A stretch of DNA of 58,632 bases from JB111 sp052093225 (GTDB lineage Bacteria; Actinomycetota; Actinomycetes; Actinomycetales; Actinomycetaceae), in contig JBQDDG010000022.1 of the NCBI GenBank assembly GCA_052093225.1, forward strand, positions 1-58,632. Reading direction: 5' to 3'. Under the pieces are notes generated by a model that saw nothing but the letters and a program-made list of their open reading frames with translations, did not search any database and was not told the DNA's origin. Shown here piece by piece: positions 24,523-34,498 of the stretch; the first letter of the stretch is position 1, and every line of letters begins with the position of its first letter. Both the position numbers and the translations under genes were made by a program.

Positions 24523-25394
24523 ACGGCTTCACCGTCCAGGTCGACGACCTGGGGATGCGCTTCGGCCGGACGCGCGCTCTGGACGGCGTGACCGCGACGA
24601 TCGAGCCGGGCACCATCACCGGCCTGCTCGGACGCAACGGCTCGGGCAAGTCCACGCTGCTCGGGCTGGTCGCCTCGCTGCGGCTGCCGACCTCCGGCCG
24701 CGTGCTCGTCGAGGGGCGGGACCCCTTCGAGGACGAGTTCCTCATGGAGCGCATCTGCCTCGTCCGCGAGGCCGGCGACCTCATCGCCACGTCCTCCGTC
24801 AAGGAGAACCTCGCCTACGTCCGGGCCGCGCGACCCGACTGGGACCACGGGCTGGCCCTCGAGCTCGTCGGGGAGTTCGGGCTGGACCCGAAGAAGGACG
24901 TCGGCTCGCTCTCGCGCGGACAGCGCTCGGCCCTCGCAGCGACCGTCGGGCTCGCCTCGCGCGCGCCGCTGACGATCTTCGACGAGGTCTACCTCGGCAT
25001 GGACGCGCCGACCCGCACCCTGTTCTACGAGCGGCTGATCGCCGACTACGCGGAGAACCCGCGCACGATCGTCCTCTCGAGCCACCTCATCAGCGAGATC
25101 GAGCAGCTGCTCGAGCACGCGATCATCCTCGACCGCGGCAAGGTGCGGCTCGCCGGCCTCGTCGACGAGCTCACCTCGGCGGGCGTGACCGTCACCGGTG
25201 CGGCCGACCGGGTCGACGCCGCCGTCGCCGGCCTCGAGGTCCTCGCCGAGCGCAGCCTCGGCCCGACCAAGGAGGTCGCGGTCCACGGCGACCTCGACCG
25301 GGCCACGGTGGCCGCCCTCGAGGAGCAGGGGCTCGGCGTCGGCCGGCTCGGGCTCCAGGAGCTCGTCATCCACACCACCAGGAGGTCCGCATGA
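24519..25394 (+). CDS. ABC transporter ATPase, paralogue 1 of the array
   Basis: The 291-residue ATPase overlaps the regulator by four bases. It has Walker A GLLGRNGSGKST, Walker B LTIFDEVYLGMDAPTR and the switch His in VLSSHLISEIE. The Q-loop position reads ICLVREAGDL, with no Gln, and the signature is LSRGQRS rather than LSGGQ. A C-terminal domain of about 80 residues (VTGAADRVDAAVAGLEVLAE...LGLQELVIHTT) is shared with the two other paralogues. It should power the membrane protein encoded next (four-base overlap). Direction and substrate are unknown. Confidence 0.9.
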   Translation: MNGFTVQVDDLGMRFGRTRALDGVTATIEPGTITGLLGRNGSGKSTLLGLVASLRLPTSGRVLVEGRDPFEDEFLMERICLVREAGDLIATSSVKENLAYVRAARPDWDHGLALELVGEFGLDPKKDVGSLSRGQRSALAATVGLASRAPLTIFDEVYLGMDAPTRTLFYERLIADYAENPRTIVLSSHLISEIEQLLEHAIILDRGKVRLAGLVDELTSAGVTVTGAADRVDAAVAGLEVLAERSLGPTKEVAVHGDLDRATVAALEEQGLGVGRLGLQELVIHTTRRSA

Positions 25395-26200
25395 CACGCG
25401 CCGCAAGCCTGAGCGAGAGCCTTGGGCGCTCCGGGATGCTGCCGAGGCCGGCGCGCACGGCCTCCGCCGCCTCGGGCAGCCCGCAGTGGGTGCGGGCCAC
25501 CCGCGGCGAGCTCGCGCTGCAGGCCTACCTCGCGGTCTGGTTCTGGGGTTTCGTCGTCGTCGGGATCGTCATCGCGTTCCTCGCCGTCGACTACTTCACG
25601 GACGTGCGGCAGTCGATCCTGCAGTACGCGTCCTACGCGATGACGTGGTTCCCGTTCTCGATCATGATCATCGTCGCCTCGGTGTCGTTCACGATCCACG
25701 TCGCCAACGGCATGACGCGCCGCTCCTTCGTGCGCGCCGTGCTGGCCACCTCGGCCGTCACGTCCGTGGCGTACGGCCTCCTCATGTCGTTGCTCCTGCT
25801 GCTCGAGGGCGCCGTCTACGACCTGCTCGGCCTCCAGCACGGAGGGACGGGCACGGGCGACGACAACGGCCTCGTCGAGGGGGTGTGGGCGTCCGGCCTC
25901 CTCGCATCCTGGGGCACCTACTCGCTGCTCACCCTCACCGGCATGGTGAGCGGGCTGCTCGTCGGTGCCGGCTACTACCGGTTCGGCGGGCTGCGGGGCA
26001 CGCTCCTGCTGCCGCTCGGGCTCGTCCCGGTGCTGTCGGGCCAGTTCCTCATCGACCACCACAGCCCGGACTCGTTGGGACATCGGCTGGGACTCGAGGC
26101 CGTCTGGTACGCCCCGGTGGTCGTCGTCCTCGCCGTCCTCGGCGCCGTCGGCGTCGCCGTGATCCTGCGCCGGTCACGCATCGGCACCCTCGACGTCTGA
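25391..26200 (+). CDS. ABC transporter membrane protein, paralogue 1
   Basis: The 269-residue protein has about six hydrophobic helices and a 35-residue cytoplasmic N-terminus. The segment VANGMTRRSFVRAVLATSAV and the following loop LEGAVYDLLGLQHG recur in the two other array permeases (GATRRS..., LEGLLYDRAGWAH), marking them as one family. It overlaps the ATPase gene by four bases with AGGAGG upstream. It has no recognised substrate motif, and its size fits an ABC-2-like half permease. Confidence 0.85.
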   Translation: MTRAASLSESLGRSGMLPRPARTASAASGSPQWVRATRGELALQAYLAVWFWGFVVVGIVIAFLAVDYFTDVRQSILQYASYAMTWFPFSIMIIVASVSFTIHVANGMTRRSFVRAVLATSAVTSVAYGLLMSLLLLLEGAVYDLLGLQHGGTGTGDDNGLVEGVWASGLLASWGTYSLLTLTGMVSGLLVGAGYYRFGGLRGTLLLPLGLVPVLSGQFLIDHHSPDSLGHRLGLEAVWYAPVVVVLAVLGAVGVAVILRRSRIGTLDV

Positions 26201-26298
26201 CGGCCGACCCGCCCCCGGGCGGATCGAGTCACCGCCCACCGCCCGTCACGCCACGCCGGCCCACCGGCCCGCGTACCCACCCTCAAGGAGGGGAGCGC

Positions 26299-27218
<920 letters not shown>

Positions 27219-27222
<4 letters not shown>

Positions 27223-28031
27223 CCGCCGTCGCCCACGACGCGCTCGCCGCGCGCCCGACCGCTCGATCCGGCGGCCGGCGGGGGTTCTTCGCCCTCGTCC
27301 GCTCCGAGCTCACCCTGTTCACCAGGGACTTCGGGTCGGTGTTCTTCGCCCTCGTCTTCCCCACCGTCCTCGCCCTCGGCCTCGGCCTCGCCATGCCGGG
27401 GATGAGCGACCCGATCGAGGCGCCCGGCAGCTCCTACGACGGCGCACCGGTCATCGCCATGTTCATGCCCGTCATCCTCGCCACCGCCATCGCCGCCCCG
27501 GCGCTGACCACCCTGCCGTCGTACGTCGCCGGGTACCGGGAGCGCGGCGTGCTGCGCCGCCTCGCCACGACGCCGATGCGGCCGCAGGGGATCCTCGTCG
27601 CCCAGGTGGTCGTCAGCACGCTGGCGTTCCTCGTCGCGGCGGGGCTCGCCGTCGGGCTCTCGGCCCTCGTGTTCGACCTCGAGGCCGTGCGGCAGCCGCT
27701 GCTGCTGGCCGTCTCGTTCCTCCTGGGGGCGGCGTCCACGTTCGGGATCGGGCTCCTCATCGCGGCGGTCGCCGCCAAGGCGTCCACCGCCAACGGCCTG
27801 GGCATGCTCGTCTACTTCCCGATGCTGTTCTTCGCGGGACTGTGGACGCCGGGCCCGCTCATGCCGTCCATCGTCGAGACCATCGGTACCTACACGCCGC
27901 TCGGCGCCGCCGGCCAGGCGATGACCGAGGCGTGGTTCGGCTCCGGCGTCCCGTGGCTGCAGCTCGCCGTCATGACCGTCTACGTCGCCGTGCTCTACCC
28001 GCTGTCCGCACGCCTGTTCCGCTGGTCCTGA
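27219..28031 (+). CDS. ABC-2 type transporter permease, DrrB type
   Basis: The 270-residue protein has six membrane helices and ABC-2 features: LTLFTRDFGSVFFALVFPTVLAL at the first helix and the motif YVAGYRERGVLRRLATTPMRP between helices 2 and 3. The late FFAGLWTPGPLMPSIVETI...TPLGAAGQAMTEAW is typical of antibiotic and lipid exporters. It partners the DrrA-type ATPase. The pair sits between paralogue pairs 1 and 2, and a hairpin follows the stop. Confidence 0.93.
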
Positions 28032-28044
28032 CCGCGCCCCAGCG

Positions 28045-28075
28045 GCCTCCCGGCCGTCACCGCCGTCCGGGAGGC
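28045..28075 (+). terminator. Hairpin between the DrrAB pair and ATPase 2
   Basis: GCCTCCCGG (28045-28053) and CCGGGAGGC (28067-28075) form a nine-pair stem with a 13-base loop, 14 bases after the permease stop. It may partly terminate transcription or protect the upstream mRNA from decay. The next gene has its own strong AGAAGGAG site. Confidence 0.45.
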
Positions 28076-28103
28076 TGCAGGGCCCACGAGAGAAGGAGTA
28101 CCG

Positions 28104-28985
28104 ATGACCGACCACCCTCCGCTCGCCGCGCGGTTCGACGACGTGCACCTGCGCTACGGACGCGACACCGCGCTCGACGACGTGACGTTCACCGTCGAGG
28201 CGGGCACGATCACCGGCCTGCTCGGCCGCAACGGCGCCGGCAAGACCACGGCGCTCTCGCTGCTCGCGGCCTTCCGTCGCCCGAGCGCGGGCAGCGTGAC
28301 CGTGGGCGGCCGGGACCCCTTCGAGCACGCCCCGACGCACGCGTCGGTCTGCCTGATCCGCGAGTCGGGTGACATCGACGCCGACGACAAGGTCAAGGAC
28401 GTCCTCGCCCTGTGGCGGATGTTCCGCCCGGCCTGGGACCAGGCGTGGGCGGAGGAGCTGCTCGACCGGTTCGAGGTCACGCTGACGAGCAAGGTCGCCC
28501 GGCTCTCGCGCGGCAAGCGGGCGGTGGTCGGCGCGGTCGTCGGGCTTGCGTCCCGGGCCCCGCTGACCATGTTCGACGAGGTCCACCTCGGCATGGACGC
28601 GCCCACCCGGGTCGGGTTCTACGACGCGATGCTGGCCGACTACGTGGAGCATCCGCGCACGATCGTGCTCTCGAGCCACCTCATCTCCGAGGTCGAGCAC
28701 ATGCTCGAACGCGTCATCGTCCTCGACGCCGGACGCGCGATCGAGGACACCACCGTCGACGACCTGCGCGGCCGTGGCGCCCGCCTCACCGGCCGCGCGG
28801 ACGAGGTACGCGACGCCGCGGCCGGGCTCCGCGTGCTCGCCGAGCGCGAGCTCGGCCCCACCGCCGAGCTCACCGTCACCGGCCTCGACGACGACGCACG
28901 GGCCGCACTCGTGGCGCGCGGGATCGGCGTGGAGCCCGTCGGGCTGCAGGAGATCGTCATCGACCTCACCGGGAGGAAGTCATGA
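28104..28985 (+). CDS. ABC transporter ATPase, paralogue 2 of the array
   Basis: The 293-residue ATPase is closely related to the one at 24519. It has Walker A GLLGRNGAGKTT, VCLIRESGDI at the Q-loop position (no Gln), signature LSRGKRA, Walker B LTMFDEVHLGMDAPTR and VLSSHLISEVEHML. The same C-terminal domain ends in GVEPVGLQEIVIDLTGRKS. It overlaps its permease gene by four bases. The duplication is old enough that only motifs, not long stretches, are identical. Confidence 0.9.
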   Translation: MTDHPPLAARFDDVHLRYGRDTALDDVTFTVEAGTITGLLGRNGAGKTTALSLLAAFRRPSAGSVTVGGRDPFEHAPTHASVCLIRESGDIDADDKVKDVLALWRMFRPAWDQAWAEELLDRFEVTLTSKVARLSRGKRAVVGAVVGLASRAPLTMFDEVHLGMDAPTRVGFYDAMLADYVEHPRTIVLSSHLISEVEHMLERVIVLDAGRAIEDTTVDDLRGRGARLTGRADEVRDAAAGLRVLAERELGPTAELTVTGLDDDARAALVARGIGVEPVGLQEIVIDLTGRKS

Positions 28986-29740
28986 CCGCCGTCGACACGC
29001 GGCCCGGACCCGTCCGGCCGACCCGCGCGACCCTGGAGTACTTCGGGGTGGTCCAGCTGGCGTTCGCGGGCTGGGTCCTCCTCGGCGCGACGGTCGTCTT
29101 CTCCCTGGTCGTCCTCGCCGTCCATCTCTTCGGCACGCCCGAGCAGTCGTTCGTGCAGTACGGGCTCCAGGCCCAGGTGTGGTTCACGTTCGGCCTGACG
29201 ATCTGGAGCGTATGGGCCGGGATGGACACGCTCGTGCCCGCCGGCGCGACCCGCCGGTCGGTCTGGGTCGCCGTGCCCTCCGCGGGCGCTGTGGCCGGGA
29301 CGCTCGTGGGCGTGGTCAGTACGGTCACCGTATGGCTCGAGGGCCTGCTCTACGACCGGGCCGGCTGGGCGCACGTGGCCTCGGCCGACGACGCCGGGTC
29401 GGCGCCGTGGGCGGACGGCTGGATCACCCTCGCGATCGAACGCGGATCGGTGGTGGTCGCCGCCGCGCTCGCCGGCACCCTCGTCGGCGCCGCCTTCTAC
29501 CGCTTCCGGTCCGGAGCCGTCCTCGTCGCCATCCTCACCCTGCCGCTCACGGCACTGCCGCTGCTCGTCGTCGGACTGTTCATCTCCGAGGACTCACTGA
29601 CCGTCGGGCCGATCCCGGACCTCACGGCCTGGGCGGACGGCCCCGTCGCCGTCGTCGCCCTCGCCGTGCTCGCGGCGTACACCGTCGGCCTGTCCTGGCT
29701 GCTGCTGCGCGACGTCCCCGTGCGGATGCGCACGCTCTGA
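28982..29740 (+). CDS. ABC transporter membrane protein, paralogue 2
   Basis: This 252-residue membrane protein has six hydrophobic helices and the family hallmark VPAGATRRSVWVAV followed by WLEGLLYDRAGWAH. The helix VVAAALAGTLVGAAFYRFRSGAV corresponds to GLLVGAGYYRFGG in paralogue 1. The start ATG lies in the ATGA overlap with its ATPase, which suggests coupled translation of a 1:1 pair. Substrate unknown. Confidence 0.85.
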   Translation: MTAVDTRPGPVRPTRATLEYFGVVQLAFAGWVLLGATVVFSLVVLAVHLFGTPEQSFVQYGLQAQVWFTFGLTIWSVWAGMDTLVPAGATRRSVWVAVPSAGAVAGTLVGVVSTVTVWLEGLLYDRAGWAHVASADDAGSAPWADGWITLAIERGSVVVAAALAGTLVGAAFYRFRSGAVLVAILTLPLTALPLLVVGLFISEDSLTVGPIPDLTAWADGPVAVVALAVLAAYTVGLSWLLLRDVPVRMRTL

Positions 29741-29794
29741 CCGACCACGCCGGACGGCGGGACGTCGCCCGGCCCTCCTCCAGGAGTGATCGCC

Positions 29795-30679
29795 ATGTCC
29801 CTGCCCGACCCCCTCGGTGCGACCCTCGACCGCGTCGGCGTCCGCCACGGCCGGACGTGGGCGCTGAAGGACGCCACCTTCGAGATCGTCCCGGGCCGTA
29901 TCACCGGCCTGCTCGGCCGCAACGGCTCCGGCAAGACGACCGCCCTCTCGCTGGTCGCCGCCTTCCACGCCCCGACCCGCGGGCGGGTCACCGTCGGCGG
30001 CCGCGACCCGTTCGACGATCCCCGGACCATGCCCGCCGTCTGCCTCGTGCGGGAGTCCGGCGACGTCATCGCCGACCAGGCGGTCGCGGACACGCTTCGC
30101 GTGGCCCGGTTGCTCCGCCCCACCTGGGACCAGGCCCGGGCGGAGCAGCTCCTCGACCACTTCGGCATCGACCTCGCCACGCACCCGAACAGCCTGTCCC
30201 GGGGCCGACGGTCCGTGCTCGGCGCGGTGATCGGGCTCGCCTCGCGCGCGCCGCTGACGATGTTCGACGAGGTCCACCTCGGTATGGACGCACCCACCCG
30301 CACGGAGTTCTACGAGATCCTCCTCGCCGACTACGCCCGGCACCCCCGCACGATCGTGCTCTCGAGCCACCTGATCTCCGAGATCGAGAACGTGCTCGAG
30401 GACGTCGTCCTCCTCGACGACGGACATGTGCTGCACGCCGGCAGGTCCGAGGACCTGCGCGCCCGCGGCGCCACCCTCACGGGCCGGACCGACGTCGTGC
30501 GCGAGGAGCTGGCCCACCACACCGTCCTCGCCGAGCGGACGCTCGGCCCCACCACGGAGGCCACCGTGCTCCTCCCGCCCGATCCGGCGCGGCGCGGCGA
30601 GCTCGCCGCCAGGGGCATCGGGGTGGGGCACGTCAGCCTGCAGGACGTCGTCATCCACATGACCGGGAGGACCTCATGA
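29795..30679 (+). CDS. ABC transporter ATPase, paralogue 3 of the array
   Basis: The 294-residue ATPase starts MSLPDPLGATLDRVG with CAGGAG upstream. Motifs: GLLGRNGSGKTT, VCLVRESGDV at the Q-loop position, signature LSRGRRS, Walker B LTMFDEVHLGMDAPTR and VLSSHLISEIENVL. The family C-terminal domain ends GVGHVSLQDVVIHMTG. The gap from the previous permease is only 54 bases and the overlap with the next gene is four bases, so the block reads as one operon. Confidence 0.9.
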   Translation: MSLPDPLGATLDRVGVRHGRTWALKDATFEIVPGRITGLLGRNGSGKTTALSLVAAFHAPTRGRVTVGGRDPFDDPRTMPAVCLVRESGDVIADQAVADTLRVARLLRPTWDQARAEQLLDHFGIDLATHPNSLSRGRRSVLGAVIGLASRAPLTMFDEVHLGMDAPTRTEFYEILLADYARHPRTIVLSSHLISEIENVLEDVVLLDDGHVLHAGRSEDLRARGATLTGRTDVVREELAHHTVLAERTLGPTTEATVLLPPDPARRGELAARGIGVGHVSLQDVVIHMTGRTS

Positions 30680-31446
30680 CCGAGCTGCTCACCGAGCCCT
30701 CTCCCGCGGGCAGGCGCCCGCCCCAGTGGCTCGTGGTGGCGCGGTGGACCTCGAGCGTCCACCTCGCCGTCGCGGGCATCGCCCTCGTCGTCGGCCTCGC
30801 GGCGGCGGCCGTCGTCCTCACCGTCATCGCCGTGGGCTGGACCGTCGACCGGTCGTTCGTCGCCACGGTCTCGGCGCTCCTGTTCGGCGTCCCGTTCGTC
30901 GTCTCGCTCTCCCTGGTGCGTACGCACGTCGACGCGTTCGTCCCCCAGGGGGCCACCCGGTCGGCCGTCGTCGCCGGCAACCTCGCCGCCGCTCCCGTCT
31001 CCGGGCTCCTGTGGGCGGGCGTCGCGACCGCGCTCATGGCCGCCGAGGCGCTCGCCTTCGACGTCGCCGGCTGGCCGCACGGCTTCCCCGACGTCGAGGG
31101 CGCGGCCACCTGGGAGCGCGGCTGGCTCTTCCTGCTGCTCGTCATGTTCGCCAACACCACCATGGCCTCCCCCGCCGGCCAGCTCGTGGGCGGCCTGTTC
31201 CAGCGCTTCCACGGACGGCGCGTGCTCGTGGGTGTCCTGCTCGCCCTGCCCGCGCTGCTCCCGCTGCTCGCCACGGTCTTCCTCGTCACCGGGACGGACC
31301 TGCGCGGACCGGTCCTCGACGGCCTCCTGCCGTTCGACCGCACCGTGACCGTCCGGTGCGCCGCCGGCCTCGGCGCGGCGATCGCCTCCGCGCTCGGTCT
31401 CTGGCTCGTGCTGCGCAGGGTGCCCGTGCGGCCCCGACCCGCCTGA
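30676..31446 (+). CDS. ABC transporter membrane protein, paralogue 3
   Basis: The last gene of the array encodes 256 residues with six hydrophobic helices. It keeps the family features VPQGATRSAVVAGN and AEALAFDVAGWPHG and the later GQLVGGLFQRFHGRRVLVG. It pairs with ATPase 3. About 85 bases after its stop the rpsP promoter begins; I see no strong terminator between, so some read-through into rpsP is possible. Confidence 0.85.
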   Translation: MTELLTEPSPAGRRPPQWLVVARWTSSVHLAVAGIALVVGLAAAAVVLTVIAVGWTVDRSFVATVSALLFGVPFVVSLSLVRTHVDAFVPQGATRSAVVAGNLAAAPVSGLLWAGVATALMAAEALAFDVAGWPHGFPDVEGAATWERGWLFLLLVMFANTTMASPAGQLVGGLFQRFHGRRVLVGVLLALPALLPLLATVFLVTGTDLRGPVLDGLLPFDRTVTVRCAAGLGAAIASALGLWLVLRRVPVRPRPA

Positions 31447-31531
31447 CCCGCGACGCCTGCGTACCCGCCGGACGTGTCGGACGGCACGCAGCCGGCCGGC
31501 GGAGGCCCATGCCGGCGGGGGAGATGTCTGG

Positions 31532-31537
31532 CACAAT
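31532..31537 (+). promoter_or_regulatory. Probable rpsP operon promoter (-10 CACAAT)
   Basis: CACAAT within TCTGGCACAATGGCGG resembles -10 regions of actinobacterial ribosomal-protein promoters. It would give a leader of about 125 bases before rpsP. No convincing -35 is visible. Confidence 0.45.
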
Positions 31538-31669
31538 GGCGGGCTGTACCCGGTGCGCGTGGGCCCCTCTCTCCCGCGCGGATCGTGTCCCGGGAAACGT
31601 GCAAGGTCGTGTCCCACCGGCCGCGCGCGCACGCCCACCTGAACCCCAGAACCAGGAGCACCCACTCAA

Positions 31670-32200
31670 GTGGCAGTCAAGATCCGACTCAAGCGTCTCG
31701 GCAAGATTCACTCCCCGCACTTCCGCGTGGTCGTCATGGACTCGCGCACCCGCCGCGACGGCAGGGCCATCGAGGAGATCGGCCTCTACAACCCGATGGA
31801 GGAGCCCTCGCTCATCCAGATCGACTCCGAGCGTGCGCAGTACTGGCTCGGCGTCGGCGCGCAGCCGACCGAGCAGGTCGCCGCGCTGCTCAAGGTCACC
31901 GGCGACTGGCAGCAGTTCAAGGGCCTCGACGGCGCCGAGGGCACGCTGCGGACGAAGGACGCCTCCGAGGAGACGATCGCCGCGGAGCGCGAGGCGAGCA
32001 TTAAGGCCGCCGAGGACGCCGCGGAGAAGCGCAAGGCCGACGCGTCGGCCAAGAAGGCCGAGGCGGACGCCGCCGCGGCTGCCGAGGCCGCCGCCGAGTC
32101 GGCCGGCGCGGCGCCCGCGGAGGACGCGTCGACGGACGAGCCGGCCGAGACCGACGCGCCCGCGGACGCCGAGGCCGAGACGCCGGCCGAGGAGGCCTGA
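31670..32200 (+). CDS. rpsP: 30S ribosomal protein S16 with long acidic tail
   Basis: Residues 1-80 are a standard S16 (AVKIRLKRLGKIHSPHFRVV, the SRTRRDGRAIEEIGLYNP loop). S16 stabilises the 5' domain of 16S rRNA. The protein continues to 176 residues with a charged helix (KAAEDAAEKRKADASAKKAEAD) and an Ala/Glu/Asp-rich end. Such tails occur in actinobacterial S16 but this one is long. A GTG start with AGGAG about 12 bases upstream. It leads rpsP-khpA-rimM-trmD. Confidence 0.96.
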   Translation: MAVKIRLKRLGKIHSPHFRVVVMDSRTRRDGRAIEEIGLYNPMEEPSLIQIDSERAQYWLGVGAQPTEQVAALLKVTGDWQQFKGLDGAEGTLRTKDASEETIAAEREASIKAAEDAAEKRKADASAKKAEADAAAAAEAAAESAGAAPAEDASTDEPAETDAPADAEAETPAEEA

Positions 32201-32201
32201 C

Positions 32202-32441
32202 GTGCTGGCCGACGCCCTCGAGCACCTCGTGCGCGGCATCGTCGACAACCCGGACGACGTCCGGGTCGCCGAGCGCTCGTTGCGGCGCGGTGACCTCCTC
32301 GAGGTGAGGGTCGACCCGGCCGACCTCGGTCGCGTCATCGGGCGCCAGGGTCGCACCGCCAAGGCGCTGCGCACCGTCGTCGGCGCCCTGTCGACGTCCG
32401 GTCCCGTGCGGATCGACGTCGTGGACACCGACCGCCGCTGA
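32202..32441 (+). CDS. khpA: KH-domain RNA-binding protein KhpA
   Basis: This 79-residue gene starts with GTG one base after the rpsP stop. It is a single KH domain with the GxxG loop in VIGRQGRTAKALRTVV. KhpA (YlqC) proteins bind RNA, usually with KhpB/Jag, and are found between rpsP and rimM in many Gram-positive bacteria. The sequence MLADALEHLVRGIVDNPDDV matches the family start. Confidence 0.94.
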   Translation: MLADALEHLVRGIVDNPDDVRVAERSLRRGDLLEVRVDPADLGRVIGRQGRTAKALRTVVGALSTSGPVRIDVVDTDRR

Positions 32442-32462
32442 GGCCACCCACGCACCACCGCC

Positions 32463-32491
32463 GGACCCGGCCCGCCCTGCGGGCCGGGTCC
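32463..32491 (+). terminator. 13-bp perfect hairpin between khpA and rimM
   Basis: GGACCCGGCCCGC and GCGGGCCGGGTCC pair perfectly around CCT, 21 bases after the khpA stop. It is a terminator or attenuator that could lower rimM-trmD expression relative to rpsP. Confidence 0.7.
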
Positions 32492-32529
32492 GCGTCGTTC
32501 CACCCGCCCACCCACCACCTGGAGGAGCT

Positions 32530-33156
32530 GTGCAGCTCACCGTCGCCGTCGTCGGCGCGCCCCACGCGCTCAAGGGGGAGGTCCGGCTCGACGTCCGCAC
32601 CGACGACCCGGCCGGTCGCCTCGCCCCCGGGGCGACGCTCGAGACCGACCCGCCGGACGCCGGCCCGCTGACCGTGGCCACGGCCCGCGAGGACCGCGGC
32701 GCGCTCTACGTACGCTTCGAGGGGGCGGAGGACCGTACGGCCGCCGAGTCGCTGCGCGGGGTGCGCCTCGTCGTCGAGACCGACGAGGAGGACGACGAGG
32801 CGGACGCCTGGTACCCGCACGAGCTGCGCGGGCTGCGCGTCGAACGCCCGGACGGGAGCCCGGTCGGCGAGGTCGTCGGCCTCCAGCACGCCCCCGGCCA
32901 CGACCTGTTGCTCGTGCGGGAGACCGGCGGGGAGACGACGCCCGTCCCGTTCGTGCGGGCCATCGTCCCCGAGGTCGACGTCGCCACCGGCCGCGTCGTC
33001 CTCGACCCACCGCGCGGGCTGCTCGCCGCGGACCCGCTGCCCGACGAGGCCGAGGACGCAGTCGAGAACCGGGACGACGACGAGGCCCAGGACGCGGACG
33101 AGACCCGGGACGAGGACGAGACCCAGCCCTCCGGCGACGAGACGGGACCCGCCTGA
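32530..33156 (+). CDS. rimM: Ribosome maturation factor RimM
   Basis: The 208-residue protein starts at GTG 32530 with GGAGGAG upstream. The N-terminal barrel shows VVGAPHALKGEVRL and the PRC-barrel half shows WYPHELRGLRVE...GEVVGLQHAPGHDLLLVR. RimM assists 30S head assembly by binding S19. The last 40 residues are an Asp/Glu-rich disordered tail not needed for the fold. The gene ends one base before trmD. Confidence 0.95.
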   Translation: MQLTVAVVGAPHALKGEVRLDVRTDDPAGRLAPGATLETDPPDAGPLTVATAREDRGALYVRFEGAEDRTAAESLRGVRLVVETDEEDDEADAWYPHELRGLRVERPDGSPVGEVVGLQHAPGHDLLLVRETGGETTPVPFVRAIVPEVDVATGRVVLDPPRGLLAADPLPDEAEDAVENRDDDEAQDADETRDEDETQPSGDETGPA

Positions 33157-33157
33157 C

Positions 33158-34498
33158 GTGCGCATCGACGTCGTGTCGATCTTTCCCGACTACCTCGCGC
33201 CGCTCGAACTCAGCCTCATCGGGAAGGCCCGTCGCGACGGTCTCGTCGAGATCTCCGTCCACGACCTACGGGACGTGACGACCGACCGGCACCGCACCGT
33301 CGACGACACGCCTGCGGGGGGCGGCGCGGGCATGGTCATGCGCGCCGACGTGTGGGGCCGGGCCCTCGACCCGCTGCTCGAGGGCGGGGGAGTGCTCGCG
33401 ATCCCGGCGCCCGCCGGCACGCCGCTCACCCAGACCGTGCTCGAGGAGCTCGCGGCGGGTGGGGGGCCGCTGGTCGTCGCCTGCGGACGCTACGAGGGCA
33501 TCGACGCCCGGGTGGCCGAGCACTACCGCTCGCACGAGAGCGTGCGCGTCCTCGAGTTCTCCCTCGGCGACTACGTCCTCAACGGCGGGGAGGTCGCGGC
33601 GCTCGCGCTGATCGAGGGCGTGGTGCGGCTGCTGCCGGGCGTCGTCGGCAATCCCGAGTCGCTCACCGAGGAGTCGCACGCCGGCGACGGCACGCTCGAG
33701 TACCCGGTCTTCACGCGGCCCACCGAGTGGCGGGGGCTGGAGGTCCCGGACGTCCTCACGTCCGGCGACCACGGCGCCGCCGCTTCCTGGCGCCGCGAAC
33801 GTTCCCTCGAGCGCACCGCCGAGCGCCGGCCCGAACTCGTCGCCGCACTGGATGCCGCCACGCTGACGAAGGCCGACCGGCGCACGCTCGCGCGCCTGGG
33901 CTGGCTCGCCCCCACGGGCGCCGAGCGGCCCGAGCGCGTGACGGTGCGGGACGCGACGCCGGAGGACACCGACGAGCTCGCCGCGCTCGCCGCCCGCACG
34001 TTCCCGCTCGCCTGCCCGCCCGGCACCGCCGAGGAGGACATCGCCGCGTTCGTCGACGCCCACCTGTCGGCGGAGCGGATCCGCGAGCACGCGGTCTCGG
34101 ACCGTTCGGTGCTGCAGGTCGCGGTCGTGGGGGAGCGGCTGGTCGGCTACACGCTCACCCGGTTGCCCGTCGCCGACGAGCCGCCCTGCGCCGAGGACGT
34201 CGCCGCCGTCGTCGAGGCGCGCCCCGTGGCCGAGCTGTCGAAGATCTACGTGCTGCCCGAGTACTTCGGGAGCGGGCTCGCGAAGCTCCTGCTCGACTCG
34301 GCCGTCGTGGCGGCCGCGGCCGCCGAGGCGGGCGGTGAGCCGGTGCGGGGACTGTGGCTCGGCACCAACGCCGGCAACCGGCGGGCCCGGCGTGCCTACG
34401 CGAAGGCCGGGTTCGACGTCGTCGGACGACGCCGGTTCCGGGTCGGCTCGATCGAGCACGAGGACCTCGTCATGGTGCGCGACCTCACGTCCACGTAG
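33158..34498 (+). CDS. trmD: TrmD tRNA (guanine37-N1)-methyltransferase fused to a GNAT acetyltransferase
   Basis: Residues 1-247 are complete TrmD: RIDVVSIFPDYL, VDDTPAGGGAGMVM, CGRYEGIDARV, the trefoil-knot SLGDYVLNGGEVAALALIEG and TRPTEWRGLEVPDVL. It methylates G37 of tRNAs to prevent frameshifting. Without a stop the frame continues into a GNAT domain (about 262-446): RVTVRDATPEDTDELAALAA, the acetyl-CoA loop YVLPEYFGSGLAKLLLDSAV and LGTNAGNRRARRAYAKAGF. Standalone TrmD is about 230-270 residues. The acetyl acceptor is unknown. Nothing at the junction suggests a sequencing frameshift, since both domains are in one frame. Confidence 0.93.
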   Translation: MRIDVVSIFPDYLAPLELSLIGKARRDGLVEISVHDLRDVTTDRHRTVDDTPAGGGAGMVMRADVWGRALDPLLEGGGVLAIPAPAGTPLTQTVLEELAAGGGPLVVACGRYEGIDARVAEHYRSHESVRVLEFSLGDYVLNGGEVAALALIEGVVRLLPGVVGNPESLTEESHAGDGTLEYPVFTRPTEWRGLEVPDVLTSGDHGAAASWRRERSLERTAERRPELVAALDAATLTKADRRTLARLGWLAPTGAERPERVTVRDATPEDTDELAALAARTFPLACPPGTAEEDIAAFVDAHLSAERIREHAVSDRSVLQVAVVGERLVGYTLTRLPVADEPPCAEDVAAVVEARPVAELSKIYVLPEYFGSGLAKLLLDSAVVAAAAAEAGGEPVRGLWLGTNAGNRRARRAYAKAGFDVVGRRRFRVGSIEHEDLVMVRDLTST

